A stretch of 64,000 nt of DNA from assembly GCF_903642285.1 (NCBI RefSeq), contig NZ_CAHJWJ010000005.1:62001-126000 (forward strand), read 5' to 3'. This DNA comes from Sphingomonas bacterium. Its GTDB lineage: Bacteria; Pseudomonadota; Alphaproteobacteria; Sphingomonadales; Sphingomonadaceae. Under the pieces are notes generated by a model. That model had not been told where the DNA came from and ran no database searches. It saw only the letters and a program-made list of their open reading frames with translations. Below, one piece after another: positions 6,978 through 16,212 of this stretch; position 1 is the first letter of the stretch, and each line of letters begins with the position of its first letter. A program made the translations under genes and the position numbers.

Positions 6978-9587
6978 TCAAAAGGCGAACGATCCGCGCA
7001 AGCCGAACGTGCGCAACTGCGCCGGATAGATCGTCACGCCGACGAACCCGTCCCCCAGTGTGTTGCGGCGGCCGCCGACCGGCCCGCTATAGTCGAACAG
7101 GTTGGTGACATACGCTTCGACGCGATACGCCTTCATACTGACCCCGAGGCGCAGGTTGACGGTATCGTACGGCGCGATCCATGCCTGATTGCCTTCGTCG
7201 AGATATTGCCGGCCGGTCAGCGTGCTCTCGACCTGACCATAGGCGCTGACGTTCGCACTGATCGGAGCAGAATAGCGCGCCGAACCGAACAGCGTGGAGG
7301 TAGGATATTGGGGCAAGGTCGTCCCGACGCCCGACGCCTGTGCGTTCGGGCTGATGATCTGCGCCGCAACGCCGTAGATCGTGTAGCTGGTGAATTTCTG
7401 GCTGACCTTCTCGCCCTGGAGCGTCAGGGAAAGCCGCCGGACCGGCTGCAAGTCGAGCTGGAACTCGGCACCCCAGATGCGTGATTTGCCCGGCAGCGTC
7501 GCACCGACCGGATCGAGCACGCCATTGCCGTCGAGATCGGACGGCGCGGTGACCGCCGCGCTGGTCTTCATGTTGGTCCAGTCGATATGGTAGCCCGCCA
7601 CCGTCAGCGCGCCGCGACCGTTCCAGAACGACTGTTTCCAGCCGAGTTCGACCTGCTTGATTTGCTCGGCCGGGACAATCGTCGGCACCGTGCCGCTATA
7701 TCCCAACAGGCCCGCGAGATACTTGCTGATCACCGCGGGATCGGTCGAGCCGATCGGATTGGTGGGGTTGCGCGCGACCGCTGCGACTTCGTTGTTGAAG
7801 CTGACGTTCGATACGCCGGCAAGCTCGCCGATCGAATAGCTCGCATAGAGCGTCGTGTCGCGCGTCGGCTTCCACGTCAGGATCGCGCGCGGCAGGAACT
7901 TATTGAAGTCCGCGCCGACCGGCGTGAAGGCGATCGTGCCGGCGGCATAGCTGCCCGACTGCGTGAACTGGCGCAGCGCGTCCTTCTGATAGCGACCTTC
8001 GAGATCCAGCGTCAGCGTCTTGAGAATGTCGAAGCTGGCCGAGCCGAACACCGCCGCTGCATACGACCGATCGCGATCGTTGTTGACAAAGGGGGTGATG
8101 GAGCCGGTACCCGCCACCAGCGTCTTGCCCGCAGAGCTCAGATTGCCGTCGATCCACTGCTTGAAGTAGCTAACGCCGAACACAAGCCGCAAACGCCTGT
8201 CGCGCGGCGAACTGACGCGTGCTTCGGCGGTGAGGTCGGACTCGATGAAGGGGATGTACACGAAGTTGGTGTTGTTGAGGATGCACGTCTGAAACGCCGC
8301 CGCTGGCAGCGTCGACGCGCAGTTCGGACGGGCGGTGGCGTAGCCCAGCACGTTGTCGTCGTCGCGCAGGGCTGCGCCACGATCCTGGCCATAGCCGACC
8401 GACGTGGAGAAGGCGTATCCGCCACCGAGATCATAGTCAGCGCTGCCGTTGGCGCGCAGGATGCGGTCCGTCGATCCGAAATGATTGAGCGACGGCACCT
8501 TGTTGATGAAGGACACGTCGTTGAGCGCGCCATTGGTGTTGTGGATCAGGTCGTTCAGCGCATTGGGTCGGCCAGACACGACCAGCGCCGGCGCGAGCAG
8601 GCTGGTGTCCTGATAGGCCAGTCTACTATCGACCGTGACGGTCTGCCCAAGATAATTTCGATAGGTGCTCCCGCTATGCGGGATAGCGCCGCAGAAGAAC
8701 GGCCGCGCGCCGACCACGCAATTGGCATCGACAAGGCTGTAATTCTCGATCAGGTCGCCGTAATCGTCGTCGCGCTGATACGATACGCGAGCGCGCACCT
8801 TGAGGCGGTCGGTCGGTGTGAACAGGAAGGAGGCGGAAATCGACTTGGTATCCTGTTCGCCGACCTTGTTGCCGTCCCCGGAATCATACTGGCCGCCGTT
8901 GCGGTAGGAATCGATCACCACGCGTCCGTTCAGCAACCCCGGAATGATCGCGTCTTCGATGCTGCCGCCGACGTCGTATCCGCCGTAAGTCTTGACTTCG
9001 CTCTTGCCGGTGACGCGCAGTTCGTCGCCCGGCTCGCGGGTGATGAAGTTGACCGCGCCGCCAAAGGTGTTCCGGCCGAAATAGACGCTTTGCGGGCCTT
9101 TGATGACTTCGACGCGTTCGACGTCGTCGGTGTTGAGCGAGCCGGCACCGACTGCCACGAAGGCGCCATCGACAAACACTGCACCAACCTGCGTGTTCGG
9201 GCGCGGGCTTGACGCGACCATGCCGCGGAAGCGCGTCTGCGACAGGAACCGGTAGCCGTTGTTGAACGCCTGCTGCTCGAACTTGAAGCCCGGGGTGATC
9301 TTGCCGATGTCGGCGATGCTGACGAGGTTGAGATCGGCGAGCTTGGCGTCGGTATAGGCGGTTATCGACACAGGGACCTGCAGCAGGCGCTCATCGCGCT
9401 TGCGCCCAGTGACGACGATGTCGCCCACCGATCCGGGCTCGGCAGCGGCGGGGCCGTTGCCGGTGCCGGTGCCGGTGCCAGCGGAGTCCGCCGCCGGTGT
9501 CGCGACCGGTGGTGCCGATTGGGCGTGGGCGACGTTCGCGACGCTCAGCGCCAGGCACGATGCCACGAACAAGTATTTTCTTTGCAT
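6978..9587 (-). CDS. TonB-dependent outer-membrane receptor
   Basis: An 869-residue receptor with signal peptide (MQRKYLFVASCLALSVANVAHAQ), a short low-complexity linker, a plug domain beginning GDIVVTGRKRDERLLQVPVSIT, and a long beta-barrel ending in Phe (RGSFAF), as expected for outer-membrane assembly. AAGGGG precedes the ATG. It imports a ligand across the outer membrane using TonB energy. The sphingomonad-type plug and its position between a Tat-exported hydrolase and a flavin monooxygenase suggest an organic substrate rather than a siderophore, though iron uptake cannot be excluded. Large ORFs on the opposite strand are shadows. Confidence 0.95.
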   Translation of the reverse strand: MQRKYLFVASCLALSVANVAHAQSAPPVATPAADSAGTGTGTGNGPAAAEPGSVGDIVVTGRKRDERLLQVPVSITAYTDAKLADLNLVSIADIGKITPGFKFEQQAFNNGYRFLSQTRFRGMVASSPRPNTQVGAVFVDGAFVAVGAGSLNTDDVERVEVIKGPQSVYFGRNTFGGAVNFITREPGDELRVTGKSEVKTYGGYDVGGSIEDAIIPGLLNGRVVIDSYRNGGQYDSGDGNKVGEQDTKSISASFLFTPTDRLKVRARVSYQRDDDYGDLIENYSLVDANCVVGARPFFCGAIPHSGSTYRNYLGQTVTVDSRLAYQDTSLLAPALVVSGRPNALNDLIHNTNGALNDVSFINKVPSLNHFGSTDRILRANGSADYDLGGGYAFSTSVGYGQDRGAALRDDDNVLGYATARPNCASTLPAAAFQTCILNNTNFVYIPFIESDLTAEARVSSPRDRRLRLVFGVSYFKQWIDGNLSSAGKTLVAGTGSITPFVNNDRDRSYAAAVFGSASFDILKTLTLDLEGRYQKDALRQFTQSGSYAAGTIAFTPVGADFNKFLPRAILTWKPTRDTTLYASYSIGELAGVSNVSFNNEVAAVARNPTNPIGSTDPAVISKYLAGLLGYSGTVPTIVPAEQIKQVELGWKQSFWNGRGALTVAGYHIDWTNMKTSAAVTAPSDLDGNGVLDPVGATLPGKSRIWGAEFQLDLQPVRRLSLTLQGEKVSQKFTSYTIYGVAAQIISPNAQASGVGTTLPQYPTSTLFGSARYSAPISANVSAYGQVESTLTGRQYLDEGNQAWIAPYDTVNLRLGVSMKAYRVEAYVTNLFDYSGPVGGRRNTLGDGFVGVTIYPAQLRTFGLRGSFAF

Positions 9588-9638
9588 GCCGTTAACCCCT
9601 TAGTCTGTTGAGATAGAACCGCCGTCCCGCGTTGTGCG

Positions 9639-10562
9639 TTAGACTGCGGCATGCCCTGCGAACGTATGGACCGCGCCGGCCCAAAGGTCGGCATGATCCA
9701 GCAAAGAGAATGTGTGCCCCGCGGGCAGTTCGTGAAACGTGAAATCGGGGCGCAGCGCGGCAACGCGCGCGTCATTGTCGTGCAACACGTCGCCCGGGCT
9801 CGATAGGATCAGTGCCGGTGCGCGGATGCGCAGCAGGTCCTGCGCCATATCGTAGGTGAAGACGGCGTGATAAACCGGGCTGTCGCTGTCCGCGAGAAAC
9901 TGGCCGATCGCCGACCATGTGGCCGGAACCAGGCTGTCCGAGGTGCCGCCGAGCCGCGTGAAGACTTCACGGAATACGTCGGCGAGATGGCCGCCGTCGG
10001 GCTTGAGCTCCGGACAGAAGGGCGGCCGCGCGAGCCGCTCGGTCCGTTCCGGTTCCGAGTAGAACGGCGTGCCATGGCTGATCAGCGCGGCGGTGCGCCC
10101 GGGATGCCGCGCAGCGAACGCGATCGCGATCGAGGCCCCGGTATGGTGCCCGGCGATAACCGCTTTCTCGATGCCGAGGTGATCCAGCACGGCGACGAGA
10201 TTGTCGGCGAGCTGGCCCATGTCGGCACCGGCGGGGGCCGGGTCGGACAGACCGTAGCTGGGGTTGTCGACCGCGATCGAATCCCGGCCGAGCCGCGCCA
10301 GCGCGGTCTGGATTTCGGCGAATTCGGCCATGCTGAGCGGCGTCTGGTGAAGCAGCAGGATCGGCACGCCGCCATGCCCCCCCATATGGCGGTAATGGAC
10401 TTGACCGAGCGGACCTTCGGCATAGCCCTTGCCGCCGCGTAGCACGCTCGCCCCGCGCCACGTCGCCGCCGCGTTGCCGCTCGCCTCGGCGCATGACGGC
10501 ACTCCAACCCCTCCCGCCAAAGGGGAGATCGCGAGCCCGCCAAGGAATGAGCGTCGGCGCAT
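9639..10562 (-). CDS. Tat-exported alpha/beta hydrolase with GHHTG elbow
   Basis: About 307 residues from ATG 10562, preceded by GGAG. The N-terminus is a twin-arginine signal (MRRRSFLGGLAI), so the folded enzyme probably acts in the periplasm. The nucleophile elbow reads G-H-H-T-G, with His140 where Ser is normal, as in the hydrolase at 710. An LSSPGD acid region and a C-terminal AGHTFSLLDH catalytic-type His are present. It lies 51 bases ahead of the TonB receptor, so periplasmic processing of the imported compound is a fair inference. The reaction is unknown because of the missing Ser. Confidence 0.85.
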   Translation of the reverse strand: MRRRSFLGGLAISPLAGGVGVPSCAEASGNAAATWRGASVLRGGKGYAEGPLGQVHYRHMGGHGGVPILLLHQTPLSMAEFAEIQTALARLGRDSIAVDNPSYGLSDPAPAGADMGQLADNLVAVLDHLGIEKAVIAGHHTGASIAIAFAARHPGRTAALISHGTPFYSEPERTERLARPPFCPELKPDGGHLADVFREVFTRLGGTSDSLVPATWSAIGQFLADSDSPVYHAVFTYDMAQDLLRIRAPALILSSPGDVLHDNDARVAALRPDFTFHELPAGHTFSLLDHADLWAGAVHTFAGHAAV

Positions 10563-10849
10563 GTTGACTCCAGCGACGGTTGTCACGATTTGGGTGTCGA
10601 TCCTTTCGGATGTCACTGCTCGCCGGAGTATTCCTGCAACATCTGCCATTGGTAAGCTCCCAACTGCGACTTACCGCATACGGGTTCGGTATGAGCGTCG
10701 ATCGCGGCTCCTGCGCGCCTCGCGGGCCACTCATGCGCATGACGACGGACCTCATGCCGCATTTGGCACTGATCGGCGGCTCGCGATCGCGTCATCAGTT
10801 ACGCTCGATCTTCGGGCACACTCGGCCCGAAACTCGACGACGGGAGCGC
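10563..10849. other. Divergent promoter region of the two hydrolase operons
   Basis: These 287 bases separate the leftward Tat-hydrolase/receptor operon from the rightward CocE-like gene. The region very likely holds both promoters and a LysR binding site. I could not place a convincing box by eye. Confidence 0.45.
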
Positions 10850-12583
10850 ATGATGACGAGCGAGTTGCGGGACGGCATGCGTATCGCGTGGAACGTGGCC
10901 ATCCTGATGGACGATGGCCTGACGTTACGCGCCGACGTGTTCCGCCCGGTCGAGGATGGCGAGTATCCCGTGCTCCTGACGCATGGCCCCTATGCCAAGG
11001 GCCTTTCGTTCCAAGAAGGCTATCCCACCGCATGGCGAACGATGGCGGAGAAGCATCCCGACGTTACCGCGGGATCGAGCAATCGTTACCAGAATTGGGA
11101 GGTGGTCGATCCGGAAAAATGGGTTCCCGAGGGCTATGCCGTCGTCCGCGTCGACAGCCGCGGCTGTGGAGCGTCGCCCGGCTACATCGACCATTTCTCG
11201 CCGCGCGAAACGCGCGACTTCTACGATTGCATCGAATGGGCCGGCGTGCAGCCCTGGTCGAACGGCAAGGTCGGGCTGAATGGCGTGTCCTATTTCGGAA
11301 TCAACCAGTGGCAGGTGGCCTCGCTACAGCCACCGCATCTCGCAGCGATATGCGTCTGGGAGGGTGCCACCGATTTCTATCGCGACATGACGCATCATGG
11401 CGGGATCCTCAGCACCTTCTGGGCGAACTGGTCCGACATGCAGGTGAAGACGGTGCAGCATGGTATCGGCGAGGCCGGCCGGCGCAGCGCCGTGACCGGC
11501 CAGCTGGTTTGCGGCAACGCCTTGCTCGACGCGGCGACACTGGCGGCCGGTCGCTGCGATTTCGGCAGCGAAATCCGCGCGCACCCGCTCGACGATGCCT
11601 ATCACCGCGCGCGGTCGCCCGATTGGGCACGCGTGACGGTGCCGCTGCTGACCGCAGCGAACTGGAGCGGACAGGGGCTGCATACGCGCGGCAATTTCGA
11701 AGGATTCGTGCGGGCGGCCTCGTCGCACAAGTGGCTGGAAGCGCACGGCCTGGAGCATTGGACCCATTTCTACACGGATTATGGACGCGAGCTGCAGAAG
11801 CGCTTTTTCGATCATTTCCTGAAAGGCGACCCCGACTCATGGCGCGACGAGCCGGCAGTGCGGCTGCAGGTGCGGCACCTGAAACATTTCGTCGAGCGGA
11901 CCGAAACGGCCTGGCCCATCCCGGACACCGAATGGACACGGCTACACCTCGACCTGACGCATGGTCGGCTGGCGGAAACGCCCGGCGACGTCGCAGTCGC
12001 GCAGGGCTTTGCCTCGACCGGCGCGGGGCTAACGCTGCTGACCGCACCCCTGGCCGTGGATACCGAGTTCACCGGTCCGCTCGCGCTCAAGCTGCGCGTG
12101 TCGTCCTCGACGCAGGACGCCGATCTGTTCGCGATACTGCGGGTCTTCTCTCCCGACCTGACCGAGGTCACCTTTCAAGGCGCCATCGATCCGCACACGC
12201 CGGTCGCTCAAGGCTGGCTGCGCGCGTCGCATCGCAAGCTCGACCCGACGCTTTCCACCGAGTACCGCCCGTATCACAGCCATGACGAGATCCAAGCGCT
12301 CAGCCCCGGGATACCGGTCGACGTGGATGTCGAGTTATGGCCAACCAGCATCGTCGTCCCCGCCGGCTACAGGCTTGCCCTGACGATCCGTGGCAGCGAT
12401 TATGAGCATCCCGTCAGCGGCGGGCACCAGTCGAACTTCAAGAACGAACTGCGGGGCTGCGGCCCGTTTCTCCATAACGATCCGCTCGACCGGCCGGACG
12501 ATCTCTTTGCCGGCACGACGACACTTCATACCGGCCCGGGGATCGACGCGTTCCTGCTGCTGCCGGTCGTGCCCACCCGGTGA
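10850..12583 (+). CDS. CocE/NonD-family hydrolase
   Basis: About 577 residues from ATG 10850 (an ATG follows immediately), with GGGAG five bases upstream. The N-terminal half is an X-Pro dipeptidyl-peptidase/S15-type alpha/beta hydrolase with nucleophile Ser147 in GVSYFG. The C-terminal half (from about 330) is the jelly-roll domain of cocaine esterases and alpha-amino acid ester hydrolases (FTGPLALKLRVSSS, YRLALTIRGSDYEH). There is no signal peptide, so it is cytoplasmic. It probably cleaves an ester, lactam side chain or acyl-amino bond. The M24 peptidase follows 91 bases later and is likely co-transcribed. Confidence 0.9.
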   Translation: MMTSELRDGMRIAWNVAILMDDGLTLRADVFRPVEDGEYPVLLTHGPYAKGLSFQEGYPTAWRTMAEKHPDVTAGSSNRYQNWEVVDPEKWVPEGYAVVRVDSRGCGASPGYIDHFSPRETRDFYDCIEWAGVQPWSNGKVGLNGVSYFGINQWQVASLQPPHLAAICVWEGATDFYRDMTHHGGILSTFWANWSDMQVKTVQHGIGEAGRRSAVTGQLVCGNALLDAATLAAGRCDFGSEIRAHPLDDAYHRARSPDWARVTVPLLTAANWSGQGLHTRGNFEGFVRAASSHKWLEAHGLEHWTHFYTDYGRELQKRFFDHFLKGDPDSWRDEPAVRLQVRHLKHFVERTETAWPIPDTEWTRLHLDLTHGRLAETPGDVAVAQGFASTGAGLTLLTAPLAVDTEFTGPLALKLRVSSSTQDADLFAILRVFSPDLTEVTFQGAIDPHTPVAQGWLRASHRKLDPTLSTEYRPYHSHDEIQALSPGIPVDVDVELWPTSIVVPAGYRLALTIRGSDYEHPVSGGHQSNFKNELRGCGPFLHNDPLDRPDDLFAGTTTLHTGPGIDAFLLLPVVPTR

Positions 12584-12674
12584 GCGTCCGGCCCCCGGAC
12601 GGACTTCAGCCACATCCCTGGCATGGTCTCACGCGCGTCCTACATCACTGTCAATCAAGCAACCGGAAAACCTC

Positions 12675-13901
12675 ATGAGTCTGCCGACCCCCCTCATCAA
12701 TCGCACTCGCGCCGAGGCGGTCATGGCTGAATTCGGTGTGTCGGCGCTGGTGCTGGCCGACAGTACCAACATCTATCAGGCGACCGGCTTCTGGCCACAG
12801 ACGCTGGTAATGGGTCATCTCGGGTCTTCGGTCGCGGTGGTGCCGGCCGATCGTTCGAAACCGGTGACTCTAATTACCGCGCAATTCCTGCATTACTTCT
12901 TCGATCTCGACGACGTCCCGCCGGGCAGCCCGTTGCAGATCCTGCTCTACACCGCTCCCGACCAGGACGGCGAGAATGCGATGCCGCCGACCTTCTTTCG
13001 GTCGGCGCAGGACGGTGCGGTCGACTCGTACGAGCGCGCGACGCGCGCTACCACCGAGGCGCAACTCGCGGCTCATCCGGCTTTCCCCAGCGCGACGCTG
13101 GCCCTGGGTGCGGTTCTTGCCGATCTGGACGGCGCGATCGCGACCGACGGCGAAGTCGCGACGGCTTTGCTCGGCACGGGCGAAATCTATCGCTCGGCCA
13201 GTCCGCTGCTGCGCCGTATCCGCATGATCAAATCGACGCACGAAATTGCATTGATGCGAATCGCGGCACAGCAGAATTGCGAAGCGGCGACCGTGGCGAT
13301 CCGGTCGGTCGGCCCGGGAGACCGCTATGTCGATCTCCAGAACGCCTTCTTCGCCGAAACCGGACGTCGCGGCGGCCGGCCGGTGTTCATGTCGACCGAT
13401 TACTCCTCCTATCGTCAGCGCAAGGGCGTCATCACCGAAGGCCGCGCGTTCTCGATCGACGCGGTCGCCAGCTATGCGGGCTATCATGGGGACTATGGCC
13501 GCACGATCATCGTCGGTCAGCCCGACCCGGCCCTGCTGCGCGCGGTCGATGCGGCGGTGCTGTGCAACGAGACGGTATCCGCGGCGCTCGCCCCGGGCCT
13601 CCGCTTTTCCGACATCATGCGAATCGGCCGGGAAGCGATCGCGAAGGCGGGGCACGACATCGCCACACCGTCGTCCCCGCATAGCGTAGGGCTGTTCCAC
13701 ACCGACGAGGGGTTCAAGAATGACGGGGCGTACTTCGTGAAGGACGATCCGTTGATCGAGGAAAACATGGTGCTGAGCATCGATTGCCCGATGCTGCAGA
13801 CCGACATGGGCGGTAGCGTACATCTCGAGGATCTATGGCTGGTGACGGCGACCGGATGCGAACCGCTCAACGACACGTCCAACCCCTATTATCGACTTTG
13901 A
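12675..13901 (+). CDS. M24-family Xaa-Pro peptidase/creatinase-like hydrolase
   Basis: A 408-residue protein with a creatinase-like N-terminal domain (1-180) and a pita-bread M24 domain. Likely metal ligands are Asp262 and Asp273 (SIDAVASYAGYHGDYG), His336 (PHSVGL), Asp370 (LSIDCP) and Glu385 (HLEDLWLV). Asp370 stands where most family members have Glu. M24 enzymes release an N-terminal residue before Pro or hydrolyse small amidino compounds. It closes the rightward part of the catabolic island and may split the product of the CocE-like enzyme; the order is inferred. Confidence 0.9.
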   Translation: MSLPTPLINRTRAEAVMAEFGVSALVLADSTNIYQATGFWPQTLVMGHLGSSVAVVPADRSKPVTLITAQFLHYFFDLDDVPPGSPLQILLYTAPDQDGENAMPPTFFRSAQDGAVDSYERATRATTEAQLAAHPAFPSATLALGAVLADLDGAIATDGEVATALLGTGEIYRSASPLLRRIRMIKSTHEIALMRIAAQQNCEAATVAIRSVGPGDRYVDLQNAFFAETGRRGGRPVFMSTDYSSYRQRKGVITEGRAFSIDAVASYAGYHGDYGRTIIVGQPDPALLRAVDAAVLCNETVSAALAPGLRFSDIMRIGREAIAKAGHDIATPSSPHSVGLFHTDEGFKNDGAYFVKDDPLIEENMVLSIDCPMLQTDMGGSVHLEDLWLVTATGCEPLNDTSNPYYRL

Positions 13902-13937
13902 GCGGCGATCACTCCGTCGCTCCTTAACATGGCGACG

Positions 13938-14131
13938 AGATGCGGCTGATGAGCCGGCCCGGCAACTGCTACGATCACGCCCGATGAAGAGGCGTCCTCC
14001 ACACGTTGCCGGTCGAACTGGTACATGAAATCGCTGGGCAACGCGCGCCGAGGCGTGCCGAGCATCGTTCGCTGCATCGAAGGATATTACAATCCGCGTC
14101 GCATGCGCTCCCCACTCGGGTATCTCCCCCG
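13938..14131 (+). pseudogene. IS3-family transposase relic (orfB 3' end)
   Basis: Fragments of an IS3 transposase C-terminus can be read in two frames: MSRPGNCYDHAR, then LPVELVHE and finally IVRCIEGYYNPRRMRSPLGYL, matching the usual SR-GNCYDNA...ELVH...YYN-RR-HS-LGYL layout. Internal frameshifts and substitutions show it is dead. It lies directly behind the M24 gene and marks the right edge of the catabolic island. Confidence 0.7.
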
Positions 14132-14215
14132 AACGGGCGTGCAGAATCGGCCGGGCATCGGTGCGCACATGAACGACGATATTGCCGTCGACGGAGCGCC
14201 GCGATGCCGCAGGCG

Positions 14216-14430
14216 CGCTGATGCCGTGCTTCTACGTCCTCGCCGCCGCGTTCGGCTGGGCGAAGCGGACACCCGAGCCCGGCGCGATGCGCGACTGGCT
14301 GATCGGCTGGGGCTGTGCTCCTCGACGTACCCGACGCAGATGGGCGCGGCGTCGGCGCGTGTGACGCTGTCGCCGCAGGGGCGCGTTATCGTGCAGACCG
14401 CCGCGCACGAGATCGGTCAGGGCGTGGACA
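14216..14430 (+). pseudogene. Fragment of a paoC-like molybdopterin subunit gene
   Basis: About 215 bases closely match the paoC gene at 49995-50211, starting at LMPCF and running through GWAKRTPEPGAMRDWLIGWG to HEIGQG. It has small indels, so the frame is lost after WGC. Only this internal piece remains, without start or end. It is a relic of a second copy or of recombination with the intact locus 36 kb away in the same orientation. Confidence 0.8.
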
Positions 14431-14524
14431 TCCTGGATCCAACCAAGGACAAGAGCAACATCGGTGTGATCACGACGGCTCAGCCGGCGCTGCCCGCAAA
14501 CCTCTATCTTCAGCCGACGATACG

Positions 14525-14932
14525 GTGATCGCTCAACATCAAGCAGCAACCAATGTCGGGCTCTACGGTCGGGCGTTTTTGGTTCGACGCCTGCTCCAGC
14601 CGAATTACGGCACCCGGTGGTATATGTCGAATGGGGTGGCCACGAATTCTGGCCAACATCCGATTGGAACTTGTTTGCAGCAGCAAGCACAAAGGTCCTG
14701 GCAATATGCCTTCTTCGGCCACGCGATCGATCTCGAGCGCGACGGATATCAGGTCAACCTGTCGGCAAGCGATGACGTCAATCTCGTGCGCTATTGCGCA
14801 GGCTATCGGGGACGGTCCGCCTATAATGGCCCACCGCAGGGACCTCCTCTTCATATCCAGTGGTATTGGACCGCTACTGACTGCGCTGGCTCGCACCCGT
14901 TCGAGCCTGGCTTCCTCGCGCCTGCAGGCTGA
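14525..14932 (+). CDS. Possible protein fragment of unknown function
   Basis: An open frame of about 136 codons from a GTG at 14525. It contains a protein-like stretch (WQYAFFGHAIDLERDGYQ, then a Cys/Tyr/Gly-rich part) rather than the Arg/Pro-rich composition of shadow frames. There is no clear ribosome site and no signal peptide, and it follows gene debris, so it may be the 3' part of a broken exported protein. No family recognised. Confidence 0.3.
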   Translation: MIAQHQAATNVGLYGRAFLVRRLLQPNYGTRWYMSNGVATNSGQHPIGTCLQQQAQRSWQYAFFGHAIDLERDGYQVNLSASDDVNLVRYCAGYRGRSAYNGPPQGPPLHIQWYWTATDCAGSHPFEPGFLAPAG

Positions 14933-14951
14933 CCGGGGTCGATCAGCAACT

Positions 14952-15746
14952 CTACAGTGCTGACTGGAAAGTCGCGAGCGATGCTACCAATTCAGCTTGG
15001 CTGTGCGTATTGGTCTTGCCGAAGATCGCTTTGAGATGGGTTCGTACGGTGCTGATCGATACCCCCAGTTTCTCCGCAGCAACTCGAAGACCGCCCCCAT
15101 TGACCAAGAGATTGGCGAGTTTGGTTTCCGCTGACGTCAGGTCGAATGCTTGCGCCACAAGGCTTGCGACGGGTTTCGGCCGGGTCGCCGGATCATTAAC
15201 CGTCACCAGGATGCTCGATGGGCCAAAGACGGCTGGGCTTAGGATTGTTGCTTGTACGATAAGCAGCCCCCCATTCCGGTGCCTTAATATTATCCCGTCG
15301 TGATGCTTCGCGCAGTCAGGAGAGACGATGCTGAGAAGAAGGTCGCGCAACGCGCGGTCCGCGGGGGGGGTTATGCCACGCAGCCGCCCGTGAATCATAA
15401 GAATGTCATTGCCGACCAGGATTTGGGCTGTGCGATTAAAACGCGGTGAGCCACCGAGATGGTTGGTGATAATTGCGGCTTGGCGGATGAGATCGAAAGC
15501 GTTCATCATCCCGTATTGCGCCGCCATTATCGCGGCGTCGGTCTCGCTCGGCGTCGTATCCTTACCAGGTCCGATAAATGCGGCGGGCAACGCCCGATCT
15601 TGGACCAAGGTTAGCGATGCCGTAAAGTTTCGTTGATGAGATCGGGCGGCGGGTATGCTCGACCTGTTCGTTGCGTCGGTACCAAGACCAGTTGGGTCGT
15701 CATCGTACCGAACGGCGATTAGCGGTGCGGCGGTTTCAGCGATCAT
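14952..15746 (-). CDS. LuxR-type regulator, possibly N-terminally shortened
   Basis: 264 residues. The C-terminal 65 residues are a LuxR helix-turn-helix (LTSAETKLANLLVNGGGLRVAAEKLGVS, then TVRTHLKAIFGKTNTHSQAELV). It resembles the 383-residue regulator at 16213 over the last 200 residues, but its own N-terminal sensor part is shorter. No continuation of the sensor domain was found upstream in any frame, so it is either a natural short form or a truncated paralogue. ATG 15746 has GGGGG upstream. The two regulators are transcribed divergently. The ligand is unknown. Confidence 0.85.
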   Translation of the reverse strand: MIAETAAPLIAVRYDDDPTGLGTDATNRSSIPAARSHQRNFTASLTLVQDRALPAAFIGPGKDTTPSETDAAIMAAQYGMMNAFDLIRQAAIITNHLGGSPRFNRTAQILVGNDILMIHGRLRGITPPADRALRDLLLSIVSPDCAKHHDGIILRHRNGGLLIVQATILSPAVFGPSSILVTVNDPATRPKPVASLVAQAFDLTSAETKLANLLVNGGGLRVAAEKLGVSISTVRTHLKAIFGKTNTHSQAELVASLATFQSAL

Positions 15747-16212
15747 TGTGCCCCCGGGGTATTGCTTTCGACTATTATGATAGAGTGGTTGTCGGCTATG
15801 CAGCCTCGGTCATCTCTGCCGCTATGAAGCTCGGTCGTAAGCCTGCAACGCGCCTATTATCCTCGACGATCTTCGGCTTGCCGGATGTTTGACCGGCGAA
15901 TCTAGCCAATGCGCGAAAACTATCCGGGATTGCACAGACAGGCGTCATCCGTTCGGATGATAAACGGCGCATTATGCAACCGGCCACAAGATGCTTCGCA
16001 CCTCGTCCCGGGTATCGCGCTTGCCGGGCGCGCCAGGCGGCGGATCGAGCTGAGTAACGCGTCCTATCGCAGCTGGGGGTTTATCACTTATCACCAGACT
16101 GATAGAGGGCTGTCCTGGGTCGGCTATTATGCGTTTGAGTGACTTGCGCCGACGGTAAATTGAGTGACGAAGTCGTATTCGACAAAGGCGTCTTTCGCGC
16201 AGGAATGTCTCG
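15747..16212. other. Intergenic between divergent LuxR genes
   Basis: These 466 bases have lower GC than the flanks and short open frames without ribosome sites. They probably contain both promoters. I see no relic of the missing N-terminal domain of the leftward regulator. Confidence 0.4.

Noticed and set aside
7587..9212. A 541-codon open frame opposite the TonB receptor
   Set aside because: Its product is Arg/Ala/Val-rich with no domain, and it lies fully antisense to a clear receptor; long antisense frames are common in high-GC genes.
10505..10526. A further copy of the leader palindrome near 10.5 kb
   Set aside because: The match lies inside the coding part of the Tat signal peptide of the hydrolase and is imperfect; kept out of the leader-element set.
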